Shown piece after piece: positions 26,283 to 34,352 of a DNA stretch of 64,000 nt (its first letter is position 1; each line of letters begins with the position of its first letter). The DNA is from Actinomycetota bacterium (GTDB taxonomy: Bacteria; Actinomycetota; Actinomycetes; Streptosporangiales; Streptosporangiaceae), in contig DAHVDE010000108.1 in NCBI GenBank assembly GCA_027313705.1, positions 17,650 through 81,649 of the forward strand, given 5' to 3'. Made by a program: the position numbers and the translations under genes. The notes beneath the pieces are model-generated. The model searched no databases and had not been told where the DNA came from. It was given only the letters and a program-made list of their open reading frames with translations.

Positions 26283-27857
26283 GTGAAAGTCAGACTCACT
26301 GCGGCGAAGGTGGCGATCGCGGCCAGCGCGGTAGTTGTCCTGGCCGCTTGCGGATCAGGGGGCAGCAGTTCTGCGGGCGGGAGTTCAGGCGGCAGCGCCG
26401 GCGGCCCTGTGCATGGCGGCAATCTCATCTTCGATGCCGTCCAGGACGCGCAGTCCATGAACAACACGACCGTCTTCGACAACAACTCGATCTGGATCTT
26501 CGAGCAGATCTTCCAGCCCTTGTACACGGTGACCAACAGCGGCAAGGGCGTGATGCCCTGGCTGGCCACCAGCTACACGGTTTCTCCTGACAAGAAGACC
26601 TACACGTTCACCCTGCGCAAGGGCGTCAAGTTCTCCAACGGCAAGCCGATGACCTCGGCCGACGTCAAGTTCTCGATCGACCAGAACCGCAAGGCGACCC
26701 AGGGCTGGGCCTACCTGGACACCGCGATCAGCTCCGTCGGCGACCCGAGTCCTGACACCGTGGTCATCCACCTCAAGTACCCGTGGGCGCCGCTGCTAGC
26801 CGACCTTTCGATCTTCGCGAACGGCATCATCCCGAACAACTACGGCGGCCAGACCGAAGCTCAGTTCTACACCCACCCGGTCGGCACCGGCCCGTTCATG
26901 TGGGACTACTGGCACAAGGGCCAGGCGCTGAAGTTGGTGCGCAACCCGTACTACTGGCAAAAGGGCAAGCCCTACCTGAACAGCATCACCTGGGAAGACG
27001 TGCCAAGCGACAACACCAGGGAGCTGAACCTGAAGGGCGGTCAGGCCCAGATCGACCAGACGCCCGCCTGGGCGACCGTCGCCAGCCTGAAGACCACGCC
27101 GGGCGTGGACATGTACCTGTTCCCGTCGACCCAGACCAACTACCTGGCCTTCAACGAGTTGCGCAAGCCGTTCCAGGACGTGCACGTGCGGCGCGCGATC
27201 TCCTACGCGATCAACAGGGCCGCCCTGGTCAAGGCGGTGCTGTTCGGCAACGGCAAGCCGGCCAACTCGCTGTTCCCGCCGCAGGTGCCCTACTACCAGG
27301 CAAACACGCCTGGCTTGCAGTACAACCTGGCGGCGGCGAAGGCGGAAATGGCGAAGTCGAGCGTTCCGCACGGCTTCACCACCACCATCCTGGTGCCCGC
27401 TGGCAACTCGGACTACGTCACGATCGCCACGATCTTGCAGGCCGAGCTCAAGCCGCTTAACATCAAGCTGAACATCACCCAGCTTGACCCGAACACGGTC
27501 AACAACGACGAGCAGACGCTCAAGTACGACATGGTGCTCACGTTGTGGACGATGGACATTCCCGACCCGGACGAACTGGCGACCTTCGCGGTCGACCCGA
27601 AATCCGGAGCGCGGTCCTTCTTCACCGCGTACGACAACCCGACTGTGGTCAAGGACACGCACGCGGCCGAGGTCACGTCGAACCCGACCCAGCGGCAGAA
27701 CCTCTACAACATCATCCAGGCCGCCTCGGCGCAGGATGCCTTCATGGCATTCCTGTACTACTCCCCTTACCCGTACGCGACCACAAGCAACGTGCACGGC
27801 TTCTTCGTGACTCCATTGGGCAACATGCACATGGAGAACGTCTGGCTGAGTAAGTAG
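26283..27857 (+). CDS. ABC transporter substrate-binding lipoprotein (peptide/opine type)
   Basis: A 524-residue family 5 extracellular solute-binding protein. The signal peptide is basic (VKVRLTAAK) with hydrophobic AIAASAVVV and lipobox LAACGSGG, so it is acylated at Cys and anchored outside the membrane. A Gly/Ser linker follows, then the SBP_bac_5 domain (FEQIFQPLYTVTNSGKGVMP, VRRAISYAINRAALVKAVL). The GTG at 26283 follows AGGGGAG by five bases. It heads the operon with two permeases and two ATPases. The family binds di- and oligopeptides, nickel, opines or other amides; the catabolic genes downstream suggest a peptide or amide ligand. Confidence 0.92.
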   Translation: MKVRLTAAKVAIAASAVVVLAACGSGGSSSAGGSSGGSAGGPVHGGNLIFDAVQDAQSMNNTTVFDNNSIWIFEQIFQPLYTVTNSGKGVMPWLATSYTVSPDKKTYTFTLRKGVKFSNGKPMTSADVKFSIDQNRKATQGWAYLDTAISSVGDPSPDTVVIHLKYPWAPLLADLSIFANGIIPNNYGGQTEAQFYTHPVGTGPFMWDYWHKGQALKLVRNPYYWQKGKPYLNSITWEDVPSDNTRELNLKGGQAQIDQTPAWATVASLKTTPGVDMYLFPSTQTNYLAFNELRKPFQDVHVRRAISYAINRAALVKAVLFGNGKPANSLFPPQVPYYQANTPGLQYNLAAAKAEMAKSSVPHGFTTTILVPAGNSDYVTIATILQAELKPLNIKLNITQLDPNTVNNDEQTLKYDMVLTLWTMDIPDPDELATFAVDPKSGARSFFTAYDNPTVVKDTHAAEVTSNPTQRQNLYNIIQAASAQDAFMAFLYYSPYPYATTSNVHGFFVTPLGNMHMENVWLSK

Positions 27858-27896
27858 GGCCGATCGGCCTTACTCACTCAGCCCCATGAAACCAGC

Positions 27897-27927
27897 GACG
27901 TGCCGGGGGTCTTGCCCCCGGCACGTC
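27897..27927 (+). terminator. Intercistronic stem-loop after the binding-protein gene
   Basis: A 13-bp perfect GC-rich stem (GACGTGCCGGGGG and complement) closes a TCTTG loop between the solute-binding-protein gene and the first permease. Such hairpins usually allow partial read-through and stabilise the upstream message, giving more binding protein than permease. Confidence 0.75.
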
Positions 27928-27953
27928 GTCCCGAACCCCCGAGGTGATGGCTG

Positions 27954-28898
27954 TTGGGACGGATGACGTTCGTCTTTCAGCGTCTGCTGCTGCTGATCCC
28001 GGTAGCGATCGGCGTGACGATCATCGTGTTCTTCATGATCCACCTGATCCCAGGCGACCCGGCCAGGACGATTCTCGGCATCCATGCCACGCCGAGAGCG
28101 GTCGCCATCCTGCACCGCCAGTGGGGCCTGGACCGGCCGCTGATCAGCCAGTACTGGCTGTTCATGGACCGACTGGTGCACGGCAACCTCGGCCAGAGCC
28201 TTTACTACGGCGTGCCCGCCGGGCCGTTGATCTGGAGCCGGCTGCCCGCCACCCTCTGGCTTGTGGTCTACGCGGCCGTGCTCGCCGTGGTCATCAGCGT
28301 GCCGCTGGCCATGATCGCCGCCAGCCGCAAGGACGGCATCCGCGATCACATCGTGCGCGCGGTGCCGCTGGTCGGCCTGGGTATGCCGCCATTCTGGCTC
28401 GGCATACTGCTGATCTACGCCCTCGCTATCAACGTGCGCTGGTTCCCGGTCAGCGGATACGGCACCGGGTTCACCGGCCACCTGCACTCGATGTTCCTGC
28501 CCGCGCTGGTCGTGGCGATCGCGCTGGCCCCTGTGGTGATCCGCAGCCTGCGGGCCAGCATGCTGAATGTGCTCGGCGCCGAGTACATCACCACCGCCAA
28601 GTCCAAGGGCGTGTCAGGTCACCGGCTTTTCCTGCGGCATGTGCTGCGCAACGCGGTCATCCCGGCCGTGACCGTTCTCGGCATCAACATCGGCTTCCTG
28701 GTCGGCGGCACCGTCGTGATCGAGAACGTCTTCGCGATCCCCGGCATCGGCCAGCTAATGATCAACTCCATCTTCGAGCGCGACTTCCCCGTCGTGCAGG
28801 GCGTGACGCTGGCTTTCGGGGTCCTCGTGGTCCTGGTCAACCTGCTCGCTGACCTGTCTTACGCGGCGCTCGACCCGAGAGTCAGGTTCGACCGATGA
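27954..28898 (+). CDS. ABC transporter permease, DppB type
   Basis: A 314-residue inner-membrane permease with about six helices. The N-terminal helix is LLLLIPVAIGVTIIVFFMIHL, followed by the family motif IPGDPAR and the binding-protein-dependent transport signature (EYITTAKSKGVSGHRLFLRH, the EAA loop that contacts the ATPases). TTG at 27954 is used as start because GAGG lies nine bases upstream; ATG at 27963 is possible. It shares a 4-base ATGA overlap with the next permease. Pairs with the DppC-type protein to form the channel. Confidence 0.9.
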   Translation: MGRMTFVFQRLLLLIPVAIGVTIIVFFMIHLIPGDPARTILGIHATPRAVAILHRQWGLDRPLISQYWLFMDRLVHGNLGQSLYYGVPAGPLIWSRLPATLWLVVYAAVLAVVISVPLAMIAASRKDGIRDHIVRAVPLVGLGMPPFWLGILLIYALAINVRWFPVSGYGTGFTGHLHSMFLPALVVAIALAPVVIRSLRASMLNVLGAEYITTAKSKGVSGHRLFLRHVLRNAVIPAVTVLGINIGFLVGGTVVIENVFAIPGIGQLMINSIFERDFPVVQGVTLAFGVLVVLVNLLADLSYAALDPRVRFDR

Positions 28899-29794
28899 GC
28901 AGCGCAGTCCTCTTTCCAAGCGACGCACCGCCACCTGAGTTCATCGCCGAACCGCAAGAACACGCGCAGCCGCGCCGGGTCAGACACTGGTATACCCAGC
29001 CCGCCCTGGCCACCGGCGCGATCCTGCTGGCGGTCATCGTGGCCTCGGCCGTCTTCGCGCCGCTGATCACGCACTGGAACCCGATCGCGCAAAACCTGAA
29101 CGCCACCTTGCTTCCGCCGAGTTCCAAGCACCTTCTCGGCACCGATCAGCTCGGGCGTGACGTGTTCGCCAACCTGCTCTACGGCCTCCGCAATGACCTG
29201 CGGATCGCCCTCATCGCCGTGCTCCTGCCCTTCTGCATCGGCACCGTGCTCGGCAGCATCGCGGGCTACTTCGGCGGCTGGGTCGACACCGTGATCATGC
29301 GCCTCGTAGACGTCGTCGTCGCATTTCCTTTCTACGTGCTGATCATCGCGCTTGTCTTCGTGCTAGGCCCCGGCGAGCGCAGCATCTACATCGCGATCAC
29401 GCTGGTGGGCTGGGTTTCATACGCCAGGATCGTGCGCGGGGAGATCCTGGTCGTCAAGCGCCAGGACTACGTGCTCGCCGCCCAGTCAGGCGGCCTGTCC
29501 AGTGTCCGCATCATCGGCAGGCACCTGATACCTAACGTGATTACCCAGGCCATCATCTACGGGATGTCCGACATCGTGCAGGACATGCTGGCGATCGTCA
29601 CGTTGGGTTACTTCGGCCTCGGCATCCCGCCCCCCACTCCCGACCTGGGAACGATGATCAACAACGGGCAGAATTTCATGACAACTCAGTGGCAGCTCAC
29701 CACGTTCCCCGGCATCGCCGTGGTACTCGTCGGACTGTCGCTCTCGCTGATCGGCGACGGTCTCGCCGACCTGATCAGGCCGGGCACGTCATGA
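28895..29794 (+). CDS. ABC transporter permease, DppC type
   Basis: A 299-residue permease. A cytoplasmic N-terminal tail of about 35 residues precedes the first helix (ATGAILLAVIVASAVFAPLI); the conserved LLGTDQLGRDVFANLLYGLR and the EAA loop YVLAAQSGGLSSVRIIGRH are present. ATGA overlaps at both ends couple its translation to the neighbouring genes. It forms the heterodimeric channel with the DppB-type protein. Confidence 0.92.
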   Translation: MSSAVLFPSDAPPPEFIAEPQEHAQPRRVRHWYTQPALATGAILLAVIVASAVFAPLITHWNPIAQNLNATLLPPSSKHLLGTDQLGRDVFANLLYGLRNDLRIALIAVLLPFCIGTVLGSIAGYFGGWVDTVIMRLVDVVVAFPFYVLIIALVFVLGPGERSIYIAITLVGWVSYARIVRGEILVVKRQDYVLAAQSGGLSSVRIIGRHLIPNVITQAIIYGMSDIVQDMLAIVTLGYFGLGIPPPTPDLGTMINNGQNFMTTQWQLTTFPGIAVVLVGLSLSLIGDGLADLIRPGTS

Positions 29795-30819
29795 GCGGGG
29801 AAGGCCTGACCGGGCCTGCGGGGCCGATGCTGGCGGTCGACGACCTCCGCGTCCAGATCTCGACCAGGCGCGGCGTGGTCCGTGCCGTCGACGGGATCTC
29901 GTTCGACGTGGCCAGGGGCGAGGCGCTTGGCCTGGTCGGCGAGTCGGGCTCTGGCAAGAGCATGACGTTGCGCGCGATCCTCGGCGTGCTGCCGCCAGAA
30001 GCGAAGGTCACGTCCGGGCAGATCCAGCTCGACGGCACGGACCTGGTGCCGCTCAGCCAGTCCGATCTGAACAAGATCCGCGGCCGGAAAATCTCCATGA
30101 TCTTCCAAGAACCCATGAGCGCGCTCAACCCGGTGATGCGAGTCGGTTACCAGATAGCGGAAGGACCGAGGATTCACCTCGGGTACAGCCGGGCCAAGGC
30201 CGCGGAGCGGGCTCTTGAGCTGATGCGGCGAGTCGGCATCCCCGATCCTGAGCGCCGGTTCCGCGCGTTCCCGCATGAGTTCTCCGGCGGCATGCGGCAG
30301 CGCGTGATGATCGCGATCGCGCTGTCCTGCGATCCGGAGATCATCTTGTGCGACGAGCCGACCACCGCGCTCGACGTCACCATCCAAGACCAGATCCTGC
30401 GCCTGCTGGCCAGGCTCTGCCGCGACTTCGGAGTGAGCCTGGTTTTCGTCACCCACGACCTTCCCGTCGTCGCTCAGCTCTGCCAGCAGGTCGCGGTCAT
30501 GTACGGCGGCCAGCTCGTGGAGCGTGGTGCCGTACATGACGTCCTGCTCAACCCGAAGCACCCGTACACGCTCGGGCTGGTCAAGTCGGCGCCTGACGTC
30601 GAGGTCGTGCTCGAGTCGCTGGTGCCGATCCCCGGTTCACCGCCCAGCCTGGTTAACCCGCCGCCCGGCTGCCGGTTCCATCCCCGCTGCGCTTTCGCCG
30701 AGGAGGACTGCAAGGTGCTTTCTACTCCGCTGCGCCGGCTGCCTGGTGGCCGCTCGACCGCCTGCCTGCACTACGAGCGGCTCGAGGAAGCCGCCGTGAC
30801 CGATCGGACCGAGGTATGA
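29791..30819 (+). CDS. ABC transporter ATP-binding protein, DppD type
   Basis: A 342-residue ATPase. Walker A is GESGSGKSM, the ABC signature is FSGGMRQRVMIAIAL, Walker B is EIILCDEPTTALD and the switch His is in VFVTHDLPVV. The C-terminal oligopeptide/dipeptide extension is present, with a cysteine-containing CRFHPRCAFAEEDC segment, which in this family can hold an iron-sulfur cluster. The start at 29791 lies in the ATGA overlap with the permease; the frame is open further upstream inside the permease gene. Confidence 0.93.
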   Translation: MSGEGLTGPAGPMLAVDDLRVQISTRRGVVRAVDGISFDVARGEALGLVGESGSGKSMTLRAILGVLPPEAKVTSGQIQLDGTDLVPLSQSDLNKIRGRKISMIFQEPMSALNPVMRVGYQIAEGPRIHLGYSRAKAAERALELMRRVGIPDPERRFRAFPHEFSGGMRQRVMIAIALSCDPEIILCDEPTTALDVTIQDQILRLLARLCRDFGVSLVFVTHDLPVVAQLCQQVAVMYGGQLVERGAVHDVLLNPKHPYTLGLVKSAPDVEVVLESLVPIPGSPPSLVNPPPGCRFHPRCAFAEEDCKVLSTPLRRLPGGRSTACLHYERLEEAAVTDRTEV

Positions 30820-31832
30820 CCGCCCAAGCGGACCTGGCGGAAACGCAGCTTTCTGTCAGGGACATGACCGTGCTTTTCCCCGTCGGCTCCAAGCTGGCCG
30901 CCAGGGCAAAGCACGAGCAGCGGTTCCTGCGTGCCGTCGACGGGGTGGACCTGGAACTGCGCAAGGGCGAGGCGCTGGCGCTGGTCGGCGAGTCAGGTTC
31001 TGGCAAGTCGACGTTCGCGCTCGCGCTGGCCGGGCTGCGGGCGGCCAACAGCGGTCAGGTCACCTTCCGGGGCAAGGTGCTGCCCAAGCACAGGTCGAAG
31101 ATCGACCAGCGGCGCATTCAGATGGTGTTCCAGGACCCGTACTCCTCGCTGAACCCCAGGCTCACCGTGGGGAGCATGCTGCGCGAGCTGATCCGGGTGC
31201 ACAACGTGGTGCCTGCGAACCAGGCGGACGCCTACTGCAGGGAACTGCTGCGCCTTGTCGGCCTGGGCGAAGATGCGATGAAGGCCTACCCGAGGCAGTT
31301 TTCTGGCGGGCAGCGGCAGCGGGTGGCTATCGCCAGGGCACTCGTGCTCAAGCCGGAGGTGCTTGTCGCCGACGAGCCGGTCTCGGCACTCGACGTGAGC
31401 GTGCAGGCGACGATCTTGAACCTGCTGGCAGAACTGCGCACCGAGCTGGGGCTTTCGCTGCTGCTCATCTCGCACAACCTGGCCGTGGTCAGGCATCTGT
31501 GCGACCGGGTCGCAGTGATGTACCTTGGCCGCATCGTCGAAGTCGCGCCTGCCGAGCAGTTGTTCAGCGATCCCAGGCATCCGTACACGAGGGGACTGCT
31601 CGCCGCGATCCCGAGGCTGAGCGCCGATTCCGCCAGGGAAGCCGACGGCGGTCCGGCCGTGACGGGTGACCCGCCAAGCGCGCTGAGGATCCCGGCCGGC
31701 TGCCGGTTCCGCACCAGATGCCCGATCGCGCAGGCTCGGTGCGAGCTTGACGACCCGGCACTCGCGGCCGGGCCGGGGAGTGCCGGGCATCTCGCCGCCT
31801 GCCATTTCGCCTTCACAGAGAAAGGGGACTAG
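30816..31832 (+). CDS. ABC transporter ATP-binding protein, DppF type
   Basis: A 338-residue second ATPase. Walker A is GESGSGKSTFALAL, signature FSGGQRQRVAIARAL, Walker B EVLVADEPVSALDVS, and switch His in LLISHNLAVV. The C-terminal extension carries CRFRTRCPIAQARC like its partner. Translation is coupled to the upstream ATPase by an ATGA overlap. Together with it, it powers import of the ligand. The stop at 31832 precedes the hydrolase gene by only two bases if that gene starts at ATC 31835. Confidence 0.93.
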   Translation: MTAQADLAETQLSVRDMTVLFPVGSKLAARAKHEQRFLRAVDGVDLELRKGEALALVGESGSGKSTFALALAGLRAANSGQVTFRGKVLPKHRSKIDQRRIQMVFQDPYSSLNPRLTVGSMLRELIRVHNVVPANQADAYCRELLRLVGLGEDAMKAYPRQFSGGQRQRVAIARALVLKPEVLVADEPVSALDVSVQATILNLLAELRTELGLSLLLISHNLAVVRHLCDRVAVMYLGRIVEVAPAEQLFSDPRHPYTRGLLAAIPRLSADSAREADGGPAVTGDPPSALRIPAGCRFRTRCPIAQARCELDDPALAAGPGSAGHLAACHFAFTEKGD

Positions 31833-31849
31833 CGATCGCTACGCCAGTC

Positions 31850-32776
31850 ATGATCGCCAGCGAGCGCGGCGAAGTCGGGCTCGCCGCCGGGATGGAACTG
31901 CTCAGGTCCGGCGGAAGCGCGATGGACGCCGTCGAAGCCGCCGTCATCTTGGTGGAGGCGAACGAGGCCGACCACTATGTGGGCGTGGGCGGCCTGCCCA
32001 ATCTACTTGGCGTCGTCGAGCTTGACGCCTCGATCATGGACGGCGCGACGAGGCGGGCGGGCGCGGTCGCGGCGGTGACCGGGTTTCCGCACCCGATCTC
32101 CATTGCCCGCGCCGTCTGTGACCGGCTGCCGCAGCACTTGCTCCTGGTCGGCGCCGGCGCCGAGCGGTTCGCCGACGAGGTGGGGATCGAGCGCGGTGAG
32201 ACGCTCACCGAAGAGGCCAGGCAACTGTGGCGTGAAGGACTTGGCCCTGACGGGCTGCTGAGGGCCGCGGAAAACTTCGGGCCAGGCGAAGTGGAGTACC
32301 GCCGTCAGGCGATCGACCGGCTGGCCGCCATGGGACCGCACGACGGGCCGTGGGGCACGGTGAACGTGCTCGCGCTTGACGCGGCGGGGAATCTCGCCGT
32401 CGCCGTGAGCACCAGCGGTTACCCGTGGAAGTATCCGGGGCGGGTGGGCGACTCGGCTGTGATCGGTGCGGGCAACTACTGCGACAACCGGTACGGCGCG
32501 GCGGCCTGCACCGGGCGCGGCGAGCTTGCGATCCGCGCCAGCACTGCCAGGAGCGTGGTGCGTGCGCTCGAGGCGGGCGCGGAGCCCGCGCGGGCGTGCG
32601 CGGCCGCACTGGCGGAGACGGCCGAGTTGCCAGACGATTTCCGTGCCCCGGTCCAGGCTCTTTGCCTGACCCCGGACGGCAGGCACGGCGCGGCGTCGAC
32701 CAGGGAAGGTTCGACTTACAGCGTGATGACAGCGGACGACGACACCTATCAGATCAAGGAGCGGCAGCGGCTATGA
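31850..32776 (+). CDS. N4-(beta-N-acetylglucosaminyl)-L-asparaginase-type Ntn hydrolase
   Basis: A 308-residue (from ATG 31850) member of the glycosylasparaginase/isoaspartyl peptidase family, which self-cleaves to expose an N-terminal Thr nucleophile. The predicted nucleophile is Thr170 in PWGTVNVLALD. YPGRVGDSAVIGAGNYCDN and AACTGRGELAIR are the conserved substrate-binding and oxyanion segments of the glycosylasparaginase branch. It hydrolyses beta-aspartyl amides such as GlcNAc-Asn or isoaspartyl peptides. The ATG is 22 bases from the best ribosome site (AAAGGGG), while an in-frame ATC at 31835 is ideally spaced, so the real start may be non-canonical. The 3' end overlaps the D-aminopeptidase gene by four bases. 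Confidence 0.87.
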   Translation: MIASERGEVGLAAGMELLRSGGSAMDAVEAAVILVEANEADHYVGVGGLPNLLGVVELDASIMDGATRRAGAVAAVTGFPHPISIARAVCDRLPQHLLLVGAGAERFADEVGIERGETLTEEARQLWREGLGPDGLLRAAENFGPGEVEYRRQAIDRLAAMGPHDGPWGTVNVLALDAAGNLAVAVSTSGYPWKYPGRVGDSAVIGAGNYCDNRYGAAACTGRGELAIRASTARSVVRALEAGAEPARACAAALAETAELPDDFRAPVQALCLTPDGRHGAASTREGSTYSVMTADDDTYQIKERQRL

Positions 32777-33597
32777 AGGTCTTCCTGTCAAGTGACATGG
32801 AGGGTACGGCAGGCGTCGTCGACTGGGAACAGTGCGTTGGTCAGGGGCCAGAGGCAGTGGCCGGGCGCAAGCTCCTGCTGGCCGAGGTCAACGCGGCGAT
32901 CAAGGGAGCGATCGCGGGCGGCGCCGACGAGATCGTCGTGAACGACTCGCATTCGACGATGCGGAACCTGCCGCCGGGCGAGCTAGCGGGCGGAGCCTCC
33001 TATATCTCCGGCAGTCACAAGCCGCTTTACATGATGCAGGGTCTTGACGACAGCTTCGCCGCCGTGCTTTTCGTGTCCTACCACGGCTCGATCGGCGCGC
33101 CCGCCGGCCTGTCTCACACCTACAACCCGCGGGCTGTGATGGAAGCCAGGCTCGACGGCGTGGTGACAGGGGAGGCGGGGATCAACGCGCTCGTGGCCGC
33201 CCACTACGGGGTGCCTGTGGTGCTCGTGACCGGTGATACAAGTGCGTGCGAGGAGACTTCGGCCCTCATTCCCGGCGTGCACTCCGCCGTGGTCAAGGAA
33301 TCCGTGAGCCGCCTCGCGGCGCACAGCCTGCACCCGGACAAGGCGTGCGCGCTTATCGCGGCGAAAGCCGAGGCCGCGGTCGCCGGGGCAGCCGCGGCCG
33401 CTCCGCCGCCGTTCGCCGCATCCGTGCTCGAGGTCTCCGTGCGCACGACGGACATCGCCGAGGCGGCGAGCTGGGTGCGGGGGGTGGAACGCACCGGTGA
33501 CCGTGAGCTGCGGTTCACCGGCGCCACCCCGCTGGAGGTCTACCGTTCTTTCTGCGCCGCGATCCTGCTTACCAGGTCCGTCGCCGAAGTAGCGTGA
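32773..33597 (+). CDS. dppA: M55 family D-aminopeptidase (DppA-like)
   Basis: A 274-residue zinc D-aminopeptidase. The metal motif is at the N-terminus, SSDMEGTAGV (Asp8, Glu10), with further ligands expected in NDSHSTMRN and the His-containing SYHGSIGAPA and GLSHTYNP segments. Bacillus subtilis DppA releases N-terminal D-amino acids from peptides such as D-Ala-D-Ala and is encoded with a dipeptide ABC importer, the same context as here. The start ATG at 32773 overlaps the previous stop (ATGA). The C-terminal 60 residues are Ala-rich and less conserved. It implies that the imported ligand or its breakdown product has a D-residue or a similar amide. Confidence 0.9.
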   Translation: MKVFLSSDMEGTAGVVDWEQCVGQGPEAVAGRKLLLAEVNAAIKGAIAGGADEIVVNDSHSTMRNLPPGELAGGASYISGSHKPLYMMQGLDDSFAAVLFVSYHGSIGAPAGLSHTYNPRAVMEARLDGVVTGEAGINALVAAHYGVPVVLVTGDTSACEETSALIPGVHSAVVKESVSRLAAHSLHPDKACALIAAKAEAAVAGAAAAAPPPFAASVLEVSVRTTDIAEAASWVRGVERTGDRELRFTGATPLEVYRSFCAAILLTRSVAEVA

Positions 33598-34352
33598 CGG
33601 GGCAAGCCGGCCTGCCTGAACGCAGGCCACGAGTCGCGCTAGTGACCGGGGCGGCGGGCGGGATCGGCGCCGCAATCTGTCGCCGGCTGGCTGCGGCGGC
33701 CTTCGCCGTCGCCTGCGTTGACCGCCGCGAAGACGCCGCGGCCGAGTTGGCGGTGCGTGCTGGCGGACTTGCCGTCGGCTACGGAGCGGACGTGAGCGAC
33801 CAGGACTCCGTCCGTCGGCTAGCCGAGCGGGTCAGGGCCGACCTCGGGAATCCCTGGCTGCTGGTGAACGCCGCCGGCGTGTTCAGCATCCAGGCCCTGG
33901 TCGACCTGGAACTGTCGGAGTGGGACCGGATAATCGACACGAACCTGAAGGGCCCCTTCCTGACCTGCCGCGAGTTCCTGCCCGCGATGATCGCCGCGAA
34001 AGACGGCTGCGTGGTCAACATCGCGTCCACGGCGGGCGTGAAGGGTGGCAGGCGCCGGGCCGCGTACTGCGCGTCCAAAGGCGGCGTGGTGCTGCTCACC
34101 AGAAGTCTCGCCATCGACCACGGTCCCGACGGCGTCCGGGTGAACTGTGTCTGCCCTGGCCTGATCGACACCGAGATGGCCGACTGGATCAGGAACGACG
34201 AGGCGGCCATGGCCGATTTCGCGGCGCGGACCCCGGCCGGGCGAATCGGCAGGCCAGCCGACGTCGCGGACGCCGTCGCCTTCCTCGCCGGCGATGGTGC
34301 CAGGTACCTGCAGGGCGCCGTGCTGATGGTCGACGGCGGCGTGACCGCGTGA
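33594..34352 (+). CDS. SDR family oxidoreductase
   Basis: A 252-residue classical short-chain dehydrogenase/reductase. The dinucleotide site is LVTGAAGGIGAAIC, the structural motif NAAG follows, and the catalytic Ser-Tyr-Lys set is in NIASTAGVKGG and YCASKGG. An acidic/Arg choice at the end of beta-2 (CVDRREDA) suggests NAD(H) but is not decisive. GTGA overlaps at both ends place it firmly in the catabolic operon. It probably oxidises or reduces a hydroxy intermediate released by the hydrolases. Confidence 0.9.
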   Translation: MTGQAGLPERRPRVALVTGAAGGIGAAICRRLAAAAFAVACVDRREDAAAELAVRAGGLAVGYGADVSDQDSVRRLAERVRADLGNPWLLVNAAGVFSIQALVDLELSEWDRIIDTNLKGPFLTCREFLPAMIAAKDGCVVNIASTAGVKGGRRRAAYCASKGGVVLLTRSLAIDHGPDGVRVNCVCPGLIDTEMADWIRNDEAAMADFAARTPAGRIGRPADVADAVAFLAGDGARYLQGAVLMVDGGVTA

